Source: Pseudomonas fluorescens (lineage in GTDB: Bacteria > Pseudomonadota > Gammaproteobacteria > Pseudomonadales > Pseudomonadaceae). From it: a stretch of DNA of 64,000 bases. Positions within the stretch are counted from its first letter, which is position 1, and each line of letters begins with the position of its first letter. The position numbers and the translations under genes were made by a program. This document shows, one piece after another, positions 1-9,045 of this stretch. The DNA lies in NCBI RefSeq assembly GCF_001648775.1, contig NZ_LVEJ01000010.1, forward strand, positions 248,001 through 312,000, written 5' to 3'. The notes under the pieces are model-generated. The model saw only the letters and a program-made list of their open reading frames with translations. It was not told the DNA's origin and did no database searches.

Positions 1-1379
1 TCACCACCGACTCGATCCAGAACAGCTACATGGTGCTGATCGGTGACAAGCGTGCCTTCATCGTCGCGCCCAAGGACATCGACAGCCTCGAATACTCCTC
101 GGTGCAACAAGCCGCCGAAGGCGCTGCAGAAAAACTGCGCCAGGTGGTCACTGAAACCCGTGAGGCGCGCAACCTGCAGATGATCCTGCGCTCACTGGGA
201 CTGGCCGCCGTGGCCACGCTGATTTACGTTGTGTTGCTGTGGTGTCTGGCGTATCTGCGCCGCAAGTTGCTGGCAAAACTCCCCGCATTGATGGATCGCC
301 ACACCCAGGCGCTGAAAGTCGGGCGGGTACAACTGATCGATTCCAACTTCCTTTATCCCTTGGTCAGCCGTTTGCTGTTGCTGCTGCGCTGGCTGCTGAT
401 TTTGCTGTTGACCTACGAATGGCTGGGTTTTGTCCTGTCGCGGTTTCCCTATACGCGGCCATGGGGCGAAAGCCTCAACAACTACCTGTTCGAGCTGGCC
501 GGGTATTTGTTGCAAGGCATCGTCGATGCGATTCCCGGACTGGGCGTGGCCCTGGCGATTTTCTTTATCGCCCGTGGCGTCACTGCGTTCACCCGGCGGA
601 TCCTGCGGCGCATGGCCACGCCGGGGACGTTCAGCTGGCTCAATCACGAAACCCTGCAACCGACCCAACGCCTGACGGCGCTGGCGGTCTGGCTGTTTGC
701 TCTGGCGATGGCTTATCCGTATCTGCCGGGTGCCGGTACCGATGCGTTCAAAGGCTTGTCGGTGCTGATCGGCCTGATGATTTCCCTCGGCGCGACCAGC
801 GTAGTAGGGCAGGCTGCCGCCGGTTTGATCCTCACCTACACGCGCACCTTGCGCCCCGGCGAGTTCGTGAAAATTGGCGAATACGAAGGCACCGTCACCG
901 AGCTGGGCATGTTCACCACACGGATTCGTACCGGTCTGGGTGAAGTGCTGACGCTGCCCAATTCGATGATCACCGGCACCGTCACCAAAAACTATTCACG
1001 CACCGTGCAAGGTCCCGGTTATGTCGTCGATACGGTGGTGACCATCGGCTACGACACGCCCTGGCGTCAGGTCGAGGCGATGCTGCTGGAAGCGGCGAAA
1101 CGCACGCCGGGCGTGCTCGAAGATCCGCCAGCGCAGGTGTTCCAGACCGCGTTGTCGGATTTCTACCCCGAGTACCGGCTGGTCGCCCAGGCAATTCCGA
1201 GCCAGCCGCGCCCGCGCGCGGTGTTGCTGAGCATGCTCCACGCCAATATTCAGGACGTGTTCAATGAGTACGGCGTGCAGATCATGTCGCCGCACTATCT
1301 GGGCGATCCGCAACAAGAGAAGTGGGTGCCAAGGGACAAGTGGTACACCGCGCCAGCTCAAGAACCGAAGGATCAGTGA
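1..1379 (+). CDS. MscS-family mechanosensitive ion channel, 5' end missing
   Basis: The reading frame is open to the left edge (codons from base 3), so the ATG at 30 is probably internal and the true start lies outside the window. The visible part has a short soluble segment, several hydrophobic helices and then the MscS core: a glycine/alanine-rich pore helix (around GLMISLGATSVVGQAAAG) followed by the beta domain TLRPGEFVKIGEYEGTV and LPNSMI. Channels of this family sit in the inner membrane and release solutes on hypo-osmotic shock. The C-terminus is soluble. The aspT-like gene starts 25 bases downstream, so the two may be co-transcribed. The family is clear; the substrate and the missing N-terminal domain are not. 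Confidence 0.85.
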   Translation, partial: TTDSIQNSYMVLIGDKRAFIVAPKDIDSLEYSSVQQAAEGAAEKLRQVVTETREARNLQMILRSLGLAAVATLIYVVLLWCLAYLRRKLLAKLPALMDRHTQALKVGRVQLIDSNFLYPLVSRLLLLLRWLLILLLTYEWLGFVLSRFPYTRPWGESLNNYLFELAGYLLQGIVDAIPGLGVALAIFFIARGVTAFTRRILRRMATPGTFSWLNHETLQPTQRLTALAVWLFALAMAYPYLPGAGTDAFKGLSVLIGLMISLGATSVVGQAAAGLILTYTRTLRPGEFVKIGEYEGTVTELGMFTTRIRTGLGEVLTLPNSMITGTVTKNYSRTVQGPGYVVDTVVTIGYDTPWRQVEAMLLEAAKRTPGVLEDPPAQVFQTALSDFYPEYRLVAQAIPSQPRPRAVLLSMLHANIQDVFNEYGVQIMSPHYLGDPQQEKWVPRDKWYTAPAQEPKDQ

Positions 1380-1404
1380 CCGCCGCTCAAAGGGAGTTCG
1401 CCCC

Positions 1405-3096
1405 ATGCTCGAATTCATCCTCCACGCCTTACGCACTGACCCGGAAATCGCCGTGTTTCTGGCGATTGCCCTGGGTGTGTTTATCGGTCGGATTCGCATC
1501 GGCAGTTTTCACTTGGGCTCGGTGGCCGGTGCGCTGCTGATGGGCTTGCTGATCGGGCAGATCGGCCTGGAAGTACCGGCGGGCTTGAAGTCGGTGTTTT
1601 TCGTGATGTTCATCTACGCCGTTGGTTTCAAGAGTGGCCCGGAGTTTTTCGGCAGCCTCAATCGCGGCACACTGAAACTGGTGGTGCTCTCGGTGGTGCT
1701 GTGCGCCACGGCGCTGGGGGCGATTCTGCTGATGTACTCGGTGTTTGATTTCGATGCCGGGTTTACCGCCGGCCTCGGTGCCGGCGCGCTGACCGACACG
1801 GCGATCATGGGCACCGCGACCAGCGCGATCAATCAACTGACAATTGATGCTGCGGCCAAGGCGCAACTCAACAGCCACATGGCAATTGCTTACGCGATTA
1901 CCTACTTGTTCGGCACCATCGGTTTGATCGTGTTTGTCGGCAGCATTGCACCGAAGCTGCTCGGGGTGAATCTGCGCGAATCGGCGCGTGAACTGGAGCT
2001 GGAACTGGGTATCGCCAAGGAAGAGGAGGCGATCACCGTGCCCTATACGCGCATGGTGGTACGCGCGCATCAGGTCGCGGAAAACGGTCAGGCCGCCGGG
2101 CTGCGCATCATCGATCTGGAACAGCCACACGAATCGCTGACCGTCGAGCGCGTGATGCGCGCCGGCAAAGTTATCGAGCGTGACGAAGACTTTGTGCTCA
2201 TGGCCGGCGACGTCATCGGCGTTTACGCCTTGCGCGATGCGGTGGGCAACCTCAGTCACTGGGTCGGGCCGGAGATCGATCATCCCGAAGCCCTGTCGTT
2301 TCCGACCCGTGAGGTAGACATCGTGCTGACCTCGGCGGAGTTCGCCGGCAAAACCATCCATCAAGCCAAATCGCGCCTGGCCACCGACCGGCGACTGGGA
2401 TGCTTCGTCAACAACATCAGCCGTCAGGGCTACGACTTGCCGTTGCTGCCCAACACTGTGCTGCGGCGCGGCGATGTGATTTCGCTGACCGGGCGCACTG
2501 CCAGTGTCGAGGCGATTGCCAAGCGCTTGGGGCGCATCCGCAAGAACAACTACAAAAGCGATATCGCCATGCACACCCTGGGCATGGTGCTCGGTTCGTT
2601 GCTGGGGTTGTTGTCGACCCACATTGGCATGATCCCGGTGGAGCTGGGGATCGGCGGCGGGGTGCTGGTCGCCGCGCTGCTGATTGGCTGGTACAACTCG
2701 CGCCACCCGGAAATCGGCGCGTTGCCGCCAGCGGCGCAATGGGCGTTTTCCGAGTTTGGCTTGACCGCGTTTGGCGCGGTAGTCGGTTTGCTCGCCGGGC
2801 CAGCAGCCTTTGCCGCGATGAAAGAGCAAGGCCTGGCGCTGTTGCTGTCCGGCGCGGTGGTGACGATTCTGCCGCCGCTGGTGGCGCTGTATTTCGGCCG
2901 CTATGTTCTGCGCTTGCACCCGATGATTCTGTTTGGCGCATTGGCCGGCGCGCAGACGGAAGCGGCGTCGATGAACAAGATCATCGAACAGTCGGGGAGT
3001 AACACCCCGGTGATCGGCTTTACCGTGTGTTATGCGATTTCCAACGTGCTGCTGGCGGTGTGCGGGCCGATCATTATCTTCGTCGCCGCCGGCTGA
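1405..3096 (+). CDS. aspT: AspT/YidE-family transporter (aspartate:alanine exchanger type)
   Basis: This 563-residue inner-membrane protein starts at the ATG at 1405 behind AAAGGGAG; a longer in-frame ORF from 1264 would overlap the previous gene. It has two hydrophobic halves (about residues 10-190 and 385-560) flanking two soluble TrkA-C/RCK_C-like domains (about 205-290 and 295-375). That is the duplicated AspT/YidE/YbjL layout, and the length matches AspT (about 560). AspT exchanges aspartate for alanine together with aspartate 4-decarboxylase. No decarboxylase gene is seen on either side here, so the substrate is inferred from family only. It converges on the M50 operon, with a REP hairpin between. 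Confidence 0.75.
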   Translation: MLEFILHALRTDPEIAVFLAIALGVFIGRIRIGSFHLGSVAGALLMGLLIGQIGLEVPAGLKSVFFVMFIYAVGFKSGPEFFGSLNRGTLKLVVLSVVLCATALGAILLMYSVFDFDAGFTAGLGAGALTDTAIMGTATSAINQLTIDAAAKAQLNSHMAIAYAITYLFGTIGLIVFVGSIAPKLLGVNLRESARELELELGIAKEEEAITVPYTRMVVRAHQVAENGQAAGLRIIDLEQPHESLTVERVMRAGKVIERDEDFVLMAGDVIGVYALRDAVGNLSHWVGPEIDHPEALSFPTREVDIVLTSAEFAGKTIHQAKSRLATDRRLGCFVNNISRQGYDLPLLPNTVLRRGDVISLTGRTASVEAIAKRLGRIRKNNYKSDIAMHTLGMVLGSLLGLLSTHIGMIPVELGIGGGVLVAALLIGWYNSRHPEIGALPPAAQWAFSEFGLTAFGAVVGLLAGPAAFAAMKEQGLALLLSGAVVTILPPLVALYFGRYVLRLHPMILFGALAGAQTEAASMNKIIEQSGSNTPVIGFTVCYAISNVLLAVCGPIIIFVAAG

Positions 3097-3120
3097 GATA
3101 TCGAAAACACAACAGCCTCC

Positions 3121-3217
3121 GTGGCGAGGGAGCTTGCTCCCGCTGGGCCGCGAAGCGGCCCCTGTTTTAAAGCTTGGGCCTGCTGCGCAGTCCAGCGGGA
3201 GCAAGCTCCCTCGCCAC
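3121..3217. repeat. REP-type inverted repeat
   Basis: Two 26-base arms (3121-3146 and 3192-3217) are perfect reverse complements. They contain GAGGGAGCTTGCTCCC, the usual core of Pseudomonas intergenic REP elements. The 45-base spacer has a smaller imperfect GGCCGCGAAGCGGCC hairpin. The pair lies between the convergent aspT-like gene and the last gene of the adhesin operon, where it could stop transcripts from both sides or protect 3' ends. Confidence 0.85.
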
Positions 3218-3268
3218 AGGTTCTCCCCTGGCACAGGTTCTCCATGGTTTCAGGTGCATACCTTTGGG

Positions 3269-5365
3269 TCAAAAACCACTTTCGCGCATCAACACTGCAA
3301 GCACATGAGTCACACCGTCCCCGAGCAAGCTGCGACGCTCACCCTCGATTTTCAGATGCCCACGGGTCTCGCGCAGGCTCGGCAACGGCTCATCCAGCTG
3401 AATCAATACCTGAAACAACGCACTGCTCGGTATCAACGCGTGTTCGGCATTGGTGGTCGGCACCGGCCCGCCAAAGCGCGAGGACAACATGCGGTGCGAC
3501 AACTGACCAGCACGGGTGCTACCGATTTGCACCACGCGACCGCTGAGTGGCGCGGTCTGGCCATCCGGATAAAAGCGCACGCGATCGCCAGTGGCCATGC
3601 GATGCACCTGATCCTGCGCGACATACGCGTCAACCTGCCAACTGCGCGGATCAATCAGCATGCCCAGCGATTCCTGCCGACCAACCCATTGCCCCGGTTT
3701 CCAGTCCGGATTGACGTCCAGCCAGACGCCGGCAAACGGTGTTTGCAAGTTCAGCCGGGCGATTTCCGAGCGCGCGGCGCGGGCTTCTTCGAACTGCACG
3801 TTAAGGCGCTGACGGGTCACGGCGTCTTCGGCCAGACCGCCGGGGTCGGCGATCAGCCCCGATAATCTCGCTTCGTAACTGCGGGCATTGGCTTCGCTGG
3901 ATTGCAGGCGTGAAGCGATGTCCGGCTCATCAAGGGTGATCAGGGTTTCCCCAGCCTTGACCGGGCCGTCCGGGTGAATCGATTGCAGGCGTGCCGGGTA
4001 GGGCGCGTACACGCGTAATTGATGCTCGGCACGGGCCACGCCGACCGCATCGATCTGCGTGCGCCACGGCATCGCCAGACCCACCAGAATCGCCAGCAAC
4101 AGCGCATAGAACGCCAGTTTTCGGCGACTCGGAATCGCCGCCCGATTTTTCCACCAGTGGCCCAGTTCGCGCATCACGGGCAGGGCGATAAACCACGACA
4201 GTTCGACCATGAACAGGAAAATCCCCAGAACCTTGAAGAAAAACAGATAGACCGCCAGGGCGATCCCCAGAAACAGCACCAGGCGATACACCCAAGTGAT
4301 GATCGCGAAGGTCACCAACAAGCGGCGCTGACCCGTGGGAAAGGTTTCCGGCCAGTCCTCTTGCAGCCCCAGCAGATTGCGCCGCAACGTCACGCGCGCG
4401 AGTGCCGAGGCGCGTTCGTGCAGGTTGGGGAAATCCAGCAGGTCGGAAAGAATGAAGTAGCCATCGAAGCGCATGAATGGGCTGGCATTCAGCGCCAGTG
4501 ACAACAACCAACTGGTGGTCGCCAGGTACAGCAGCGCATTGCGTAAGGCGCCCGGATCGCACAACGCCCAACCCAGCGTCGACAGTCCGGCCAGCGACAG
4601 TTCGGTGACGATGCCTGCCGAGGCAATGGCCAGTCTTTGCCGCGAACGACTGAGTTTCCAGCTCTCGCCGGTGTCGGTGTAGAGCATCGGCCACATCACC
4701 ACAAACGCGATGCCCATGTGCCCGACACGCAAGCCCAGGCGCGTCGCGACCAAGGCATGGCCAAGTTCATGCAAGGTTTTTGCGACGATCAGCGCCAAGG
4801 CGAAACTGAACAGGCCTTCGGTGGAAAACGACTCGACCACGGCGCTGGTGAACACGTCCCACTGCTGCAATACCAGAATGATCCCGAGCAGGCTCAGGCT
4901 CAGCACCACAATCCCGGTCAACGGGTGAAACACCCAGCCCAGTGCCCGAGCCAACACCTGCAACGGCTGTTGCGGGCGCAGCAACGGAATGCGGAAAAAC
5001 AGGTAATGGTGCAGCCACCAGCGCCAGGTCAGCCAACTGCCTTGCTCGCTTTTATCCTTCAAACGTTCCAGCGCGGCAGGCCCGGCGCGCAGCAATTGAT
5101 GCTGTTCGAGAAACTGGCGGAAATCGAGGACTTGCTCGACATCGGGTTTCAGCGCGGTGTCGTCGGCAATCTGCTCGCTGATCTGCCGTGGTGACTGACC
5201 CCAGCGCAGCAGGCACTCGAATTCCAGCCAGCCGATACGGTAGAAACGATTGATCACCGTGTCCTGAATCACCCACGCCGGTTCGCCGTTGCTGCCATGG
5301 GCCGCTTCGCTCAGGCGCAAGTCTTCGCGCAGCGGCGGCACAGGCAGGTCGGCGGGTTCGTGCAT
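3269..5365 (-). CDS. M50 zinc metalloprotease with PqqD-like N-terminus and HlyD-like C-terminus
   Basis: This is a 698-residue protein counted from the ATG at 5365, whose first base is shared with the upstream stop (TAATG); a GTG at 5380 would add five residues. Residues about 15-95 resemble a PqqD-type winged helix. Several membrane segments follow, with HELGH at about 199-203 and a downstream NASPFMRFDGY segment whose Asp completes the site-2-protease zinc site, so the catalytic residues look intact. After the last membrane helix (about 415-435) comes a periplasmic biotinyl-lipoyl/beta-barrel region like HlyD adaptors. It is the last gene of the giant adhesin operon. I infer that it acts in the inner membrane on export, maturation or anchoring of the adhesin; this is not established. 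Confidence 0.8.
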   Translation of the reverse strand: MHEPADLPVPPLREDLRLSEAAHGSNGEPAWVIQDTVINRFYRIGWLEFECLLRWGQSPRQISEQIADDTALKPDVEQVLDFRQFLEQHQLLRAGPAALERLKDKSEQGSWLTWRWWLHHYLFFRIPLLRPQQPLQVLARALGWVFHPLTGIVVLSLSLLGIILVLQQWDVFTSAVVESFSTEGLFSFALALIVAKTLHELGHALVATRLGLRVGHMGIAFVVMWPMLYTDTGESWKLSRSRQRLAIASAGIVTELSLAGLSTLGWALCDPGALRNALLYLATTSWLLSLALNASPFMRFDGYFILSDLLDFPNLHERASALARVTLRRNLLGLQEDWPETFPTGQRRLLVTFAIITWVYRLVLFLGIALAVYLFFFKVLGIFLFMVELSWFIALPVMRELGHWWKNRAAIPSRRKLAFYALLLAILVGLAMPWRTQIDAVGVARAEHQLRVYAPYPARLQSIHPDGPVKAGETLITLDEPDIASRLQSSEANARSYEARLSGLIADPGGLAEDAVTRQRLNVQFEEARAARSEIARLNLQTPFAGVWLDVNPDWKPGQWVGRQESLGMLIDPRSWQVDAYVAQDQVHRMATGDRVRFYPDGQTAPLSGRVVQIGSTRAGQLSHRMLSSRFGGPVPTTNAEHALIPSSALFQVLIQLDEPLPSLRETRGHLKIEGERRSLLGDGVTHVLAVLMRESGF

Positions 5366-6711
5366 TACCAGCCACTCCACGCACGCAGTGTCGCCAGCGG
5401 CCGGCGCAACAAGTAATAACCGAGCATGACCCGTCCGCCGTAAATCTTCGCCGTGCCGTGCAGGCCGAGGCGTGCGTGTTCCGGGGTGCCGTCGATACTG
5501 GCGAGCAAGCGATAAGCGACCACACCTTCATCGCTGGGGCGTGCCTGATAGCTGGTTTCGAGGATCTGCCCTTTGAGTGGGGTCAGCGGGTAGGCGGTGA
5601 GGAACAACGTCACTTCTGCGCCCGGTTCCAGGGCGATCGCGTCGGCCACGGCCAATTGAATCAGCATGGCCGGTTGCGCCGGGTCAGCCACTTGCATGAT
5701 GCGTTCGCCAGTCACGACCGGTTTGCCCAGCCAGTCATTGGGATCGCTGAACACCGCGACGCCGCCGCGTGGCGACAGCACTTGCGTGCGTTTGAGTTGC
5801 GCCTGCACCGCCGCCAGCTCCGCTCGCCGTTGCTGCGCGCGCCCGGCAAGCAAGGTCAGTTCACTTTTGCTTTGCGGGTTGTCGAACGCGCGCTGACTGG
5901 CCGCCTGCAATTCGGCATCGGCCACCGCAACTTCCTTGCCGAGCACTTCGGCGCGGCTGCGCAGGGTGGTTTCATCGAGGGAAAACAGCGGCGTGCCGGC
6001 GCCCACCGGTTGATTGGGCCGAACCTGAATCTTTTCGATCACACCATCGATTGGCGAACTGATGATCTGCGCCTGCCGCGAGACGATTTCCGTCGGCGCC
6101 AATGCCGTTTGCCGCACCGGCAACAACAGCAGCGCAGCGAGCACAATCGCTACCAGCAGCAATTGCTTGCGATTCGGCCGCCAGCGCCTGAAACGCTTGC
6201 GCCGGGTCAACGCCGACCAGCAATACGCCCACGTCGCGACCAACCCTTTGAGGTGTTGCCACAACACCGCCGGCGGTTCTTGCTCCAGCAACAGGATCAG
6301 CAGGCCCAGCCGTTGATTGTCGCGATCGTGCAGCGGAATGCACCATAGCCCCGACGGCCACCATTCGTTCCAGCCTTCGGCAATGTCTGCTGGCGGCGCG
6401 GCGGTTTCCTGAGCGAGCCATACTGGCTCCGCGTCGGGCACTTGCGCCGCGACCCAGCGACTGGCGCGGCGCAGCCAGACCAGATACGGCGAATCCTCAC
6501 TGGGCCGTGACAGGCCAGAGACGTTGAGCAATTCCAGCGACGATTCACGCTGGGCAAACACCAGCGCCTGATGAAACTGCAACAACGGGTATAAGTCGTT
6601 GGCCATGCTGAACGCCAGACTGTTCAGCGAGTCAGCGGCCATGGCTTTATCGCGCAGTGCATCGAGTTCGAGCAGCAGGTGAGGGTGGGGCAGCGGCTCG
6701 TTCATGGTCAT
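5365..6711 (-). CDS. HlyD-family adaptor with cytoplasmic GAF-like domain
   Basis: This 448-residue protein has three parts: a soluble region of about 165 residues that reads like a GAF domain, one membrane helix (about 183-199), and a periplasmic adaptor part with lipoyl halves (SSPIDGVIEKIQVRPNQPV) around a coiled coil and a beta-barrel. Classical HlyD proteins have only a short cytoplasmic tail, so the large N-terminal domain suggests that export is coupled to an intracellular signal or to the partner enzyme. The start overlaps the previous stop (ATGA at 6711-6708), and the stop shares a base with the next start (TAATG at 5365), consistent with translational coupling. The GAF assignment is by pattern only. 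Confidence 0.78.
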   Translation of the reverse strand: MTMNEPLPHPHLLLELDALRDKAMAADSLNSLAFSMANDLYPLLQFHQALVFAQRESSLELLNVSGLSRPSEDSPYLVWLRRASRWVAAQVPDAEPVWLAQETAAPPADIAEGWNEWWPSGLWCIPLHDRDNQRLGLLILLLEQEPPAVLWQHLKGLVATWAYCWSALTRRKRFRRWRPNRKQLLLVAIVLAALLLLPVRQTALAPTEIVSRQAQIISSPIDGVIEKIQVRPNQPVGAGTPLFSLDETTLRSRAEVLGKEVAVADAELQAASQRAFDNPQSKSELTLLAGRAQQRRAELAAVQAQLKRTQVLSPRGGVAVFSDPNDWLGKPVVTGERIMQVADPAQPAMLIQLAVADAIALEPGAEVTLFLTAYPLTPLKGQILETSYQARPSDEGVVAYRLLASIDGTPEHARLGLHGTAKIYGGRVMLGYYLLRRPLATLRAWSGW

Positions 6712-7481
6712 GGGCGAGCGGCTTGTTCGAATTGCGCCGTGCCGCTCATGCCGGCCATCAGGTCGGGGTATTTGTTGTTGAGTTGGGCTTCCAGTTCAAC
6801 GGTCTGCGCCACCGCATCGACCCGCGAGTTAATGGCGCTGACATGAGCCGGGTAGGTCTTGCCGGTTTCATGGATGCTGACTTGCAGCGGCAAACCGGGC
6901 TTGAGGTCTTTAAGCAGGTTCGACGGCACGTTCAGACGTACTTTCAGCGCACCGTCGCTGACCAGATCGAACAGCGGCGTACCGGCCGAAACGGTTTGGT
7001 AGGGCTTGACGTAAACCTTGGCCACGCGCCCGGAAAACGGCGCGAGCACCTGGCAGTAACTGCTTTGCGCCGCGCCCATGGCCCGCGCGCCGTCAGCCTT
7101 TTGCACTTCGGTATTGGCCATCGACACTTCGATATCACCCACCGCGTTGAGCTGACGCAATTGCTGTTTCGCTTGCAGGTTCTGTTTGGCCATGGCCAGT
7201 TCCGCCGCCGCGACTTTCGAGCGCGCTTCGGCTTCATTGCAGTTGAAGCGGGCGAGCAATTCGGACTTGGCGACCTGCTCGCCGAACCCGGCTTTCAACT
7301 CACCAAGAGTGCCGGCCATCTGGCTGGAGAGGGTGGTTTCCAGTTCGGCGGCGAGCAGCACACGAATCGCGCTGGCACTTTCCAGCGCGGGGGCCGACGG
7401 GCTGTCTTCAGCGTGGACGGGCAGGATCAGACTGGCCAACAACAGGGCCCCGACACGGGACTCACGGGCGATTTTGCGCAT
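6708..7481 (-). CDS. Small periplasmic adaptor (membrane-fusion protein)
   Basis: The start chosen is the ATG at 7481, behind AAGGA, which gives 257 residues; an upstream ATG at 7532 lacks as good a site. An N-terminal signal peptide is followed by a likely cleavage after VHA. Two lipoyl halves flank a helical hairpin (about 75-130) and a beta-barrel segment, as in RND/HlyD periplasmic adaptors. It has no transmembrane helix beyond the signal, so it should be periplasmic. The start lies inside the 3' end of the TolC-like gene by 20 bases and the stop overlaps the next start. A third adaptor in one locus is unusual; it may form part of a mixed ring with the next two products. Confidence 0.8.
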   Translation of the reverse strand: MRKIARESRVGALLLASLILPVHAEDSPSAPALESASAIRVLLAAELETTLSSQMAGTLGELKAGFGEQVAKSELLARFNCNEAEARSKVAAAELAMAKQNLQAKQQLRQLNAVGDIEVSMANTEVQKADGARAMGAAQSSYCQVLAPFSGRVAKVYVKPYQTVSAGTPLFDLVSDGALKVRLNVPSNLLKDLKPGLPLQVSIHETGKTYPAHVSAINSRVDAVAQTVELEAQLNNKYPDLMAGMSGTAQFEQAARP

Positions 7482-9000
7482 TCGGCGTTCCTTGCGAAGT
7501 GGCGGCGAGCAGGCGTTGTTGTTCTTGTTCATTCAAGGTGCGCTGGATTTCCCGGGCCAGGGTCTTGATGTCGTGTTGCGAGATTTCCTTGGGCAGCACG
7601 TCCAGCCCCACCGAGTTGTACATCCGCCCCCACGCAGCCTGCGCACTGGAGAACGCCGCTTCACGCTGATAACGCGACAGCAGATAACGGCCCTCGGAGC
7701 GAATCACTTCCAGTTCCGAGCCCAGCGCGCCGGTTTTCGCCGCTTGCGCGTAATCGAGCAGGCTGCGGTCGACGCGCAGGCTGTCTTCGGCAAACTCCAC
7801 TTCCTGCCGCGCCAGCTGATAGCGCAGGGTGCCGACCCGTACTTGGGTGAGAATCGCCATCGACAGCGCTACGCGGCGGGTATCGTCGGTTTCACTCTGG
7901 GATTTTTCCGCCGCGTTCAACGACGGCAGTTGCAGCAGGCGAATGAGGTTCATCGACACTTGCAGGCCGGTGCTCATCCAGTCGTTGTTGTAGAGGTATT
8001 TGTTGGAGTCGTACTTGTAGCCGAAATCGACGCTGACGTTCGGCCACAATTGCGCCTTGGCGATTTCCAGATCCTTTTGATTGACGCGTTTGCGGTACCA
8101 CTCTTCCATGATTTCCGGGCGGTTCTCCAGCGACAGCTGTTCCAGCCGCGCCATGCTCTGACGAACTTCCGGCAGCGGCGGGTCGGGCATGTCGGCGAGG
8201 ATCATTTTCGAGCCCGGCGGCAACGACATCAGCGCCGACAGCTCAGCCTGGGCGAACTCCAGATCCTGACGGCGCACGGTCAGCAGGTAGATCGAGTCGA
8301 GCAGCGCGCGCTGATAAGCGAGGATTTCCTGACGCGGCAGCAGGCCACGGGTTTCCGCCTGGCGGGCAGAGGTCAGTGCGGTGTGGGTGCGCATCAACAG
8401 TTTGTCGACTTCCGGCATCAGGCGTTGAGCGCCGAGCGCGCGCCAATAAGCGTTGCGCACGTCCTGCAGAACGTTCTGCGCGACTTTGCGCCGGCGTTCT
8501 TCGGCCATGAGGATCTGGTCGGATTTTTGTTGCGTGCGGTAATACGCCACGCCGAAATCCAGCAGGCTCCAGCTCAAGCCCAGACCGTAGACTTCGCGAT
8601 AGCGTTCTTCCGAGGTCGACGGACGCAAGCTGACCTGGCGGTCTTCGATGCCGATCGAGGTGCCACCGGAGTCGTTGTCACGCCCGGCGTAACCGGCCGA
8701 GGCGACCAGACGCGGCAGCATTTCATGGCTGGAAACATCGCGCAGGTCCGAGGCCAGCGCGCTTTCCATCAATTTGAGGCGATAGTCGAGGTTGTATTTC
8801 AGCGCCCGCGCGGCGGCTTCGTAAAAGGTAATCGGCGCGGTGACCGGCTCCTGACCGGAATACATGCGTGACTGGTCGGCAATGATCCGTTGGCGGTTTT
8901 CTTCATCGGTGGAGGGTTTCGGCTCCGTGGATGAGCAAGCACTGAGCAACAGTGCAGAAGCGATGGCGGTACTGAGAAGCCGGGTCGCGTGTAGGCGCAT
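7462..9000 (-). CDS. TolC-family outer-membrane channel, lipoprotein
   Basis: The ATG at 9000 lies six bases after AAAGGA and is preferred over the ATG at 9006. The product has 512 residues with a lipobox ending LLLSAC (Cys22), so the mature protein is probably lipid-anchored like OprM. The rest is mostly long amphipathic helices arranged as two repeats, typical of TolC/OEP proteins, with LxLxxxDFGVAYYRTQQ and similar helix-strand motifs. It starts 45 bases after the adhesin stop and overlaps the following adaptor gene. The likely role is the outer-membrane exit duct for the adhesin encoded just upstream. Confidence 0.88.
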   Translation of the reverse strand: MRLHATRLLSTAIASALLLSACSSTEPKPSTDEENRQRIIADQSRMYSGQEPVTAPITFYEAAARALKYNLDYRLKLMESALASDLRDVSSHEMLPRLVASAGYAGRDNDSGGTSIGIEDRQVSLRPSTSEERYREVYGLGLSWSLLDFGVAYYRTQQKSDQILMAEERRRKVAQNVLQDVRNAYWRALGAQRLMPEVDKLLMRTHTALTSARQAETRGLLPRQEILAYQRALLDSIYLLTVRRQDLEFAQAELSALMSLPPGSKMILADMPDPPLPEVRQSMARLEQLSLENRPEIMEEWYRKRVNQKDLEIAKAQLWPNVSVDFGYKYDSNKYLYNNDWMSTGLQVSMNLIRLLQLPSLNAAEKSQSETDDTRRVALSMAILTQVRVGTLRYQLARQEVEFAEDSLRVDRSLLDYAQAAKTGALGSELEVIRSEGRYLLSRYQREAAFSSAQAAWGRMYNSVGLDVLPKEISQHDIKTLAREIQRTLNEQEQQRLLAATSQGTPNAQNRP

Positions 9001-9045
9001 GTTCATTCCTTTGCATTCTTCGAGTTTTTCTTCAGGTCGACCGCT

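Noticed and set aside
3121..3217. The 26-bp inverted repeat considered as insertion-sequence ends
   Set aside because: The arms are only 45 bases apart, no transposase is present, and the core matches REP elements.
1429..3234. A 601-codon minus-strand ORF across the AspT-like gene
   Set aside because: It is antisense to a well-supported transporter gene and shows no domain.
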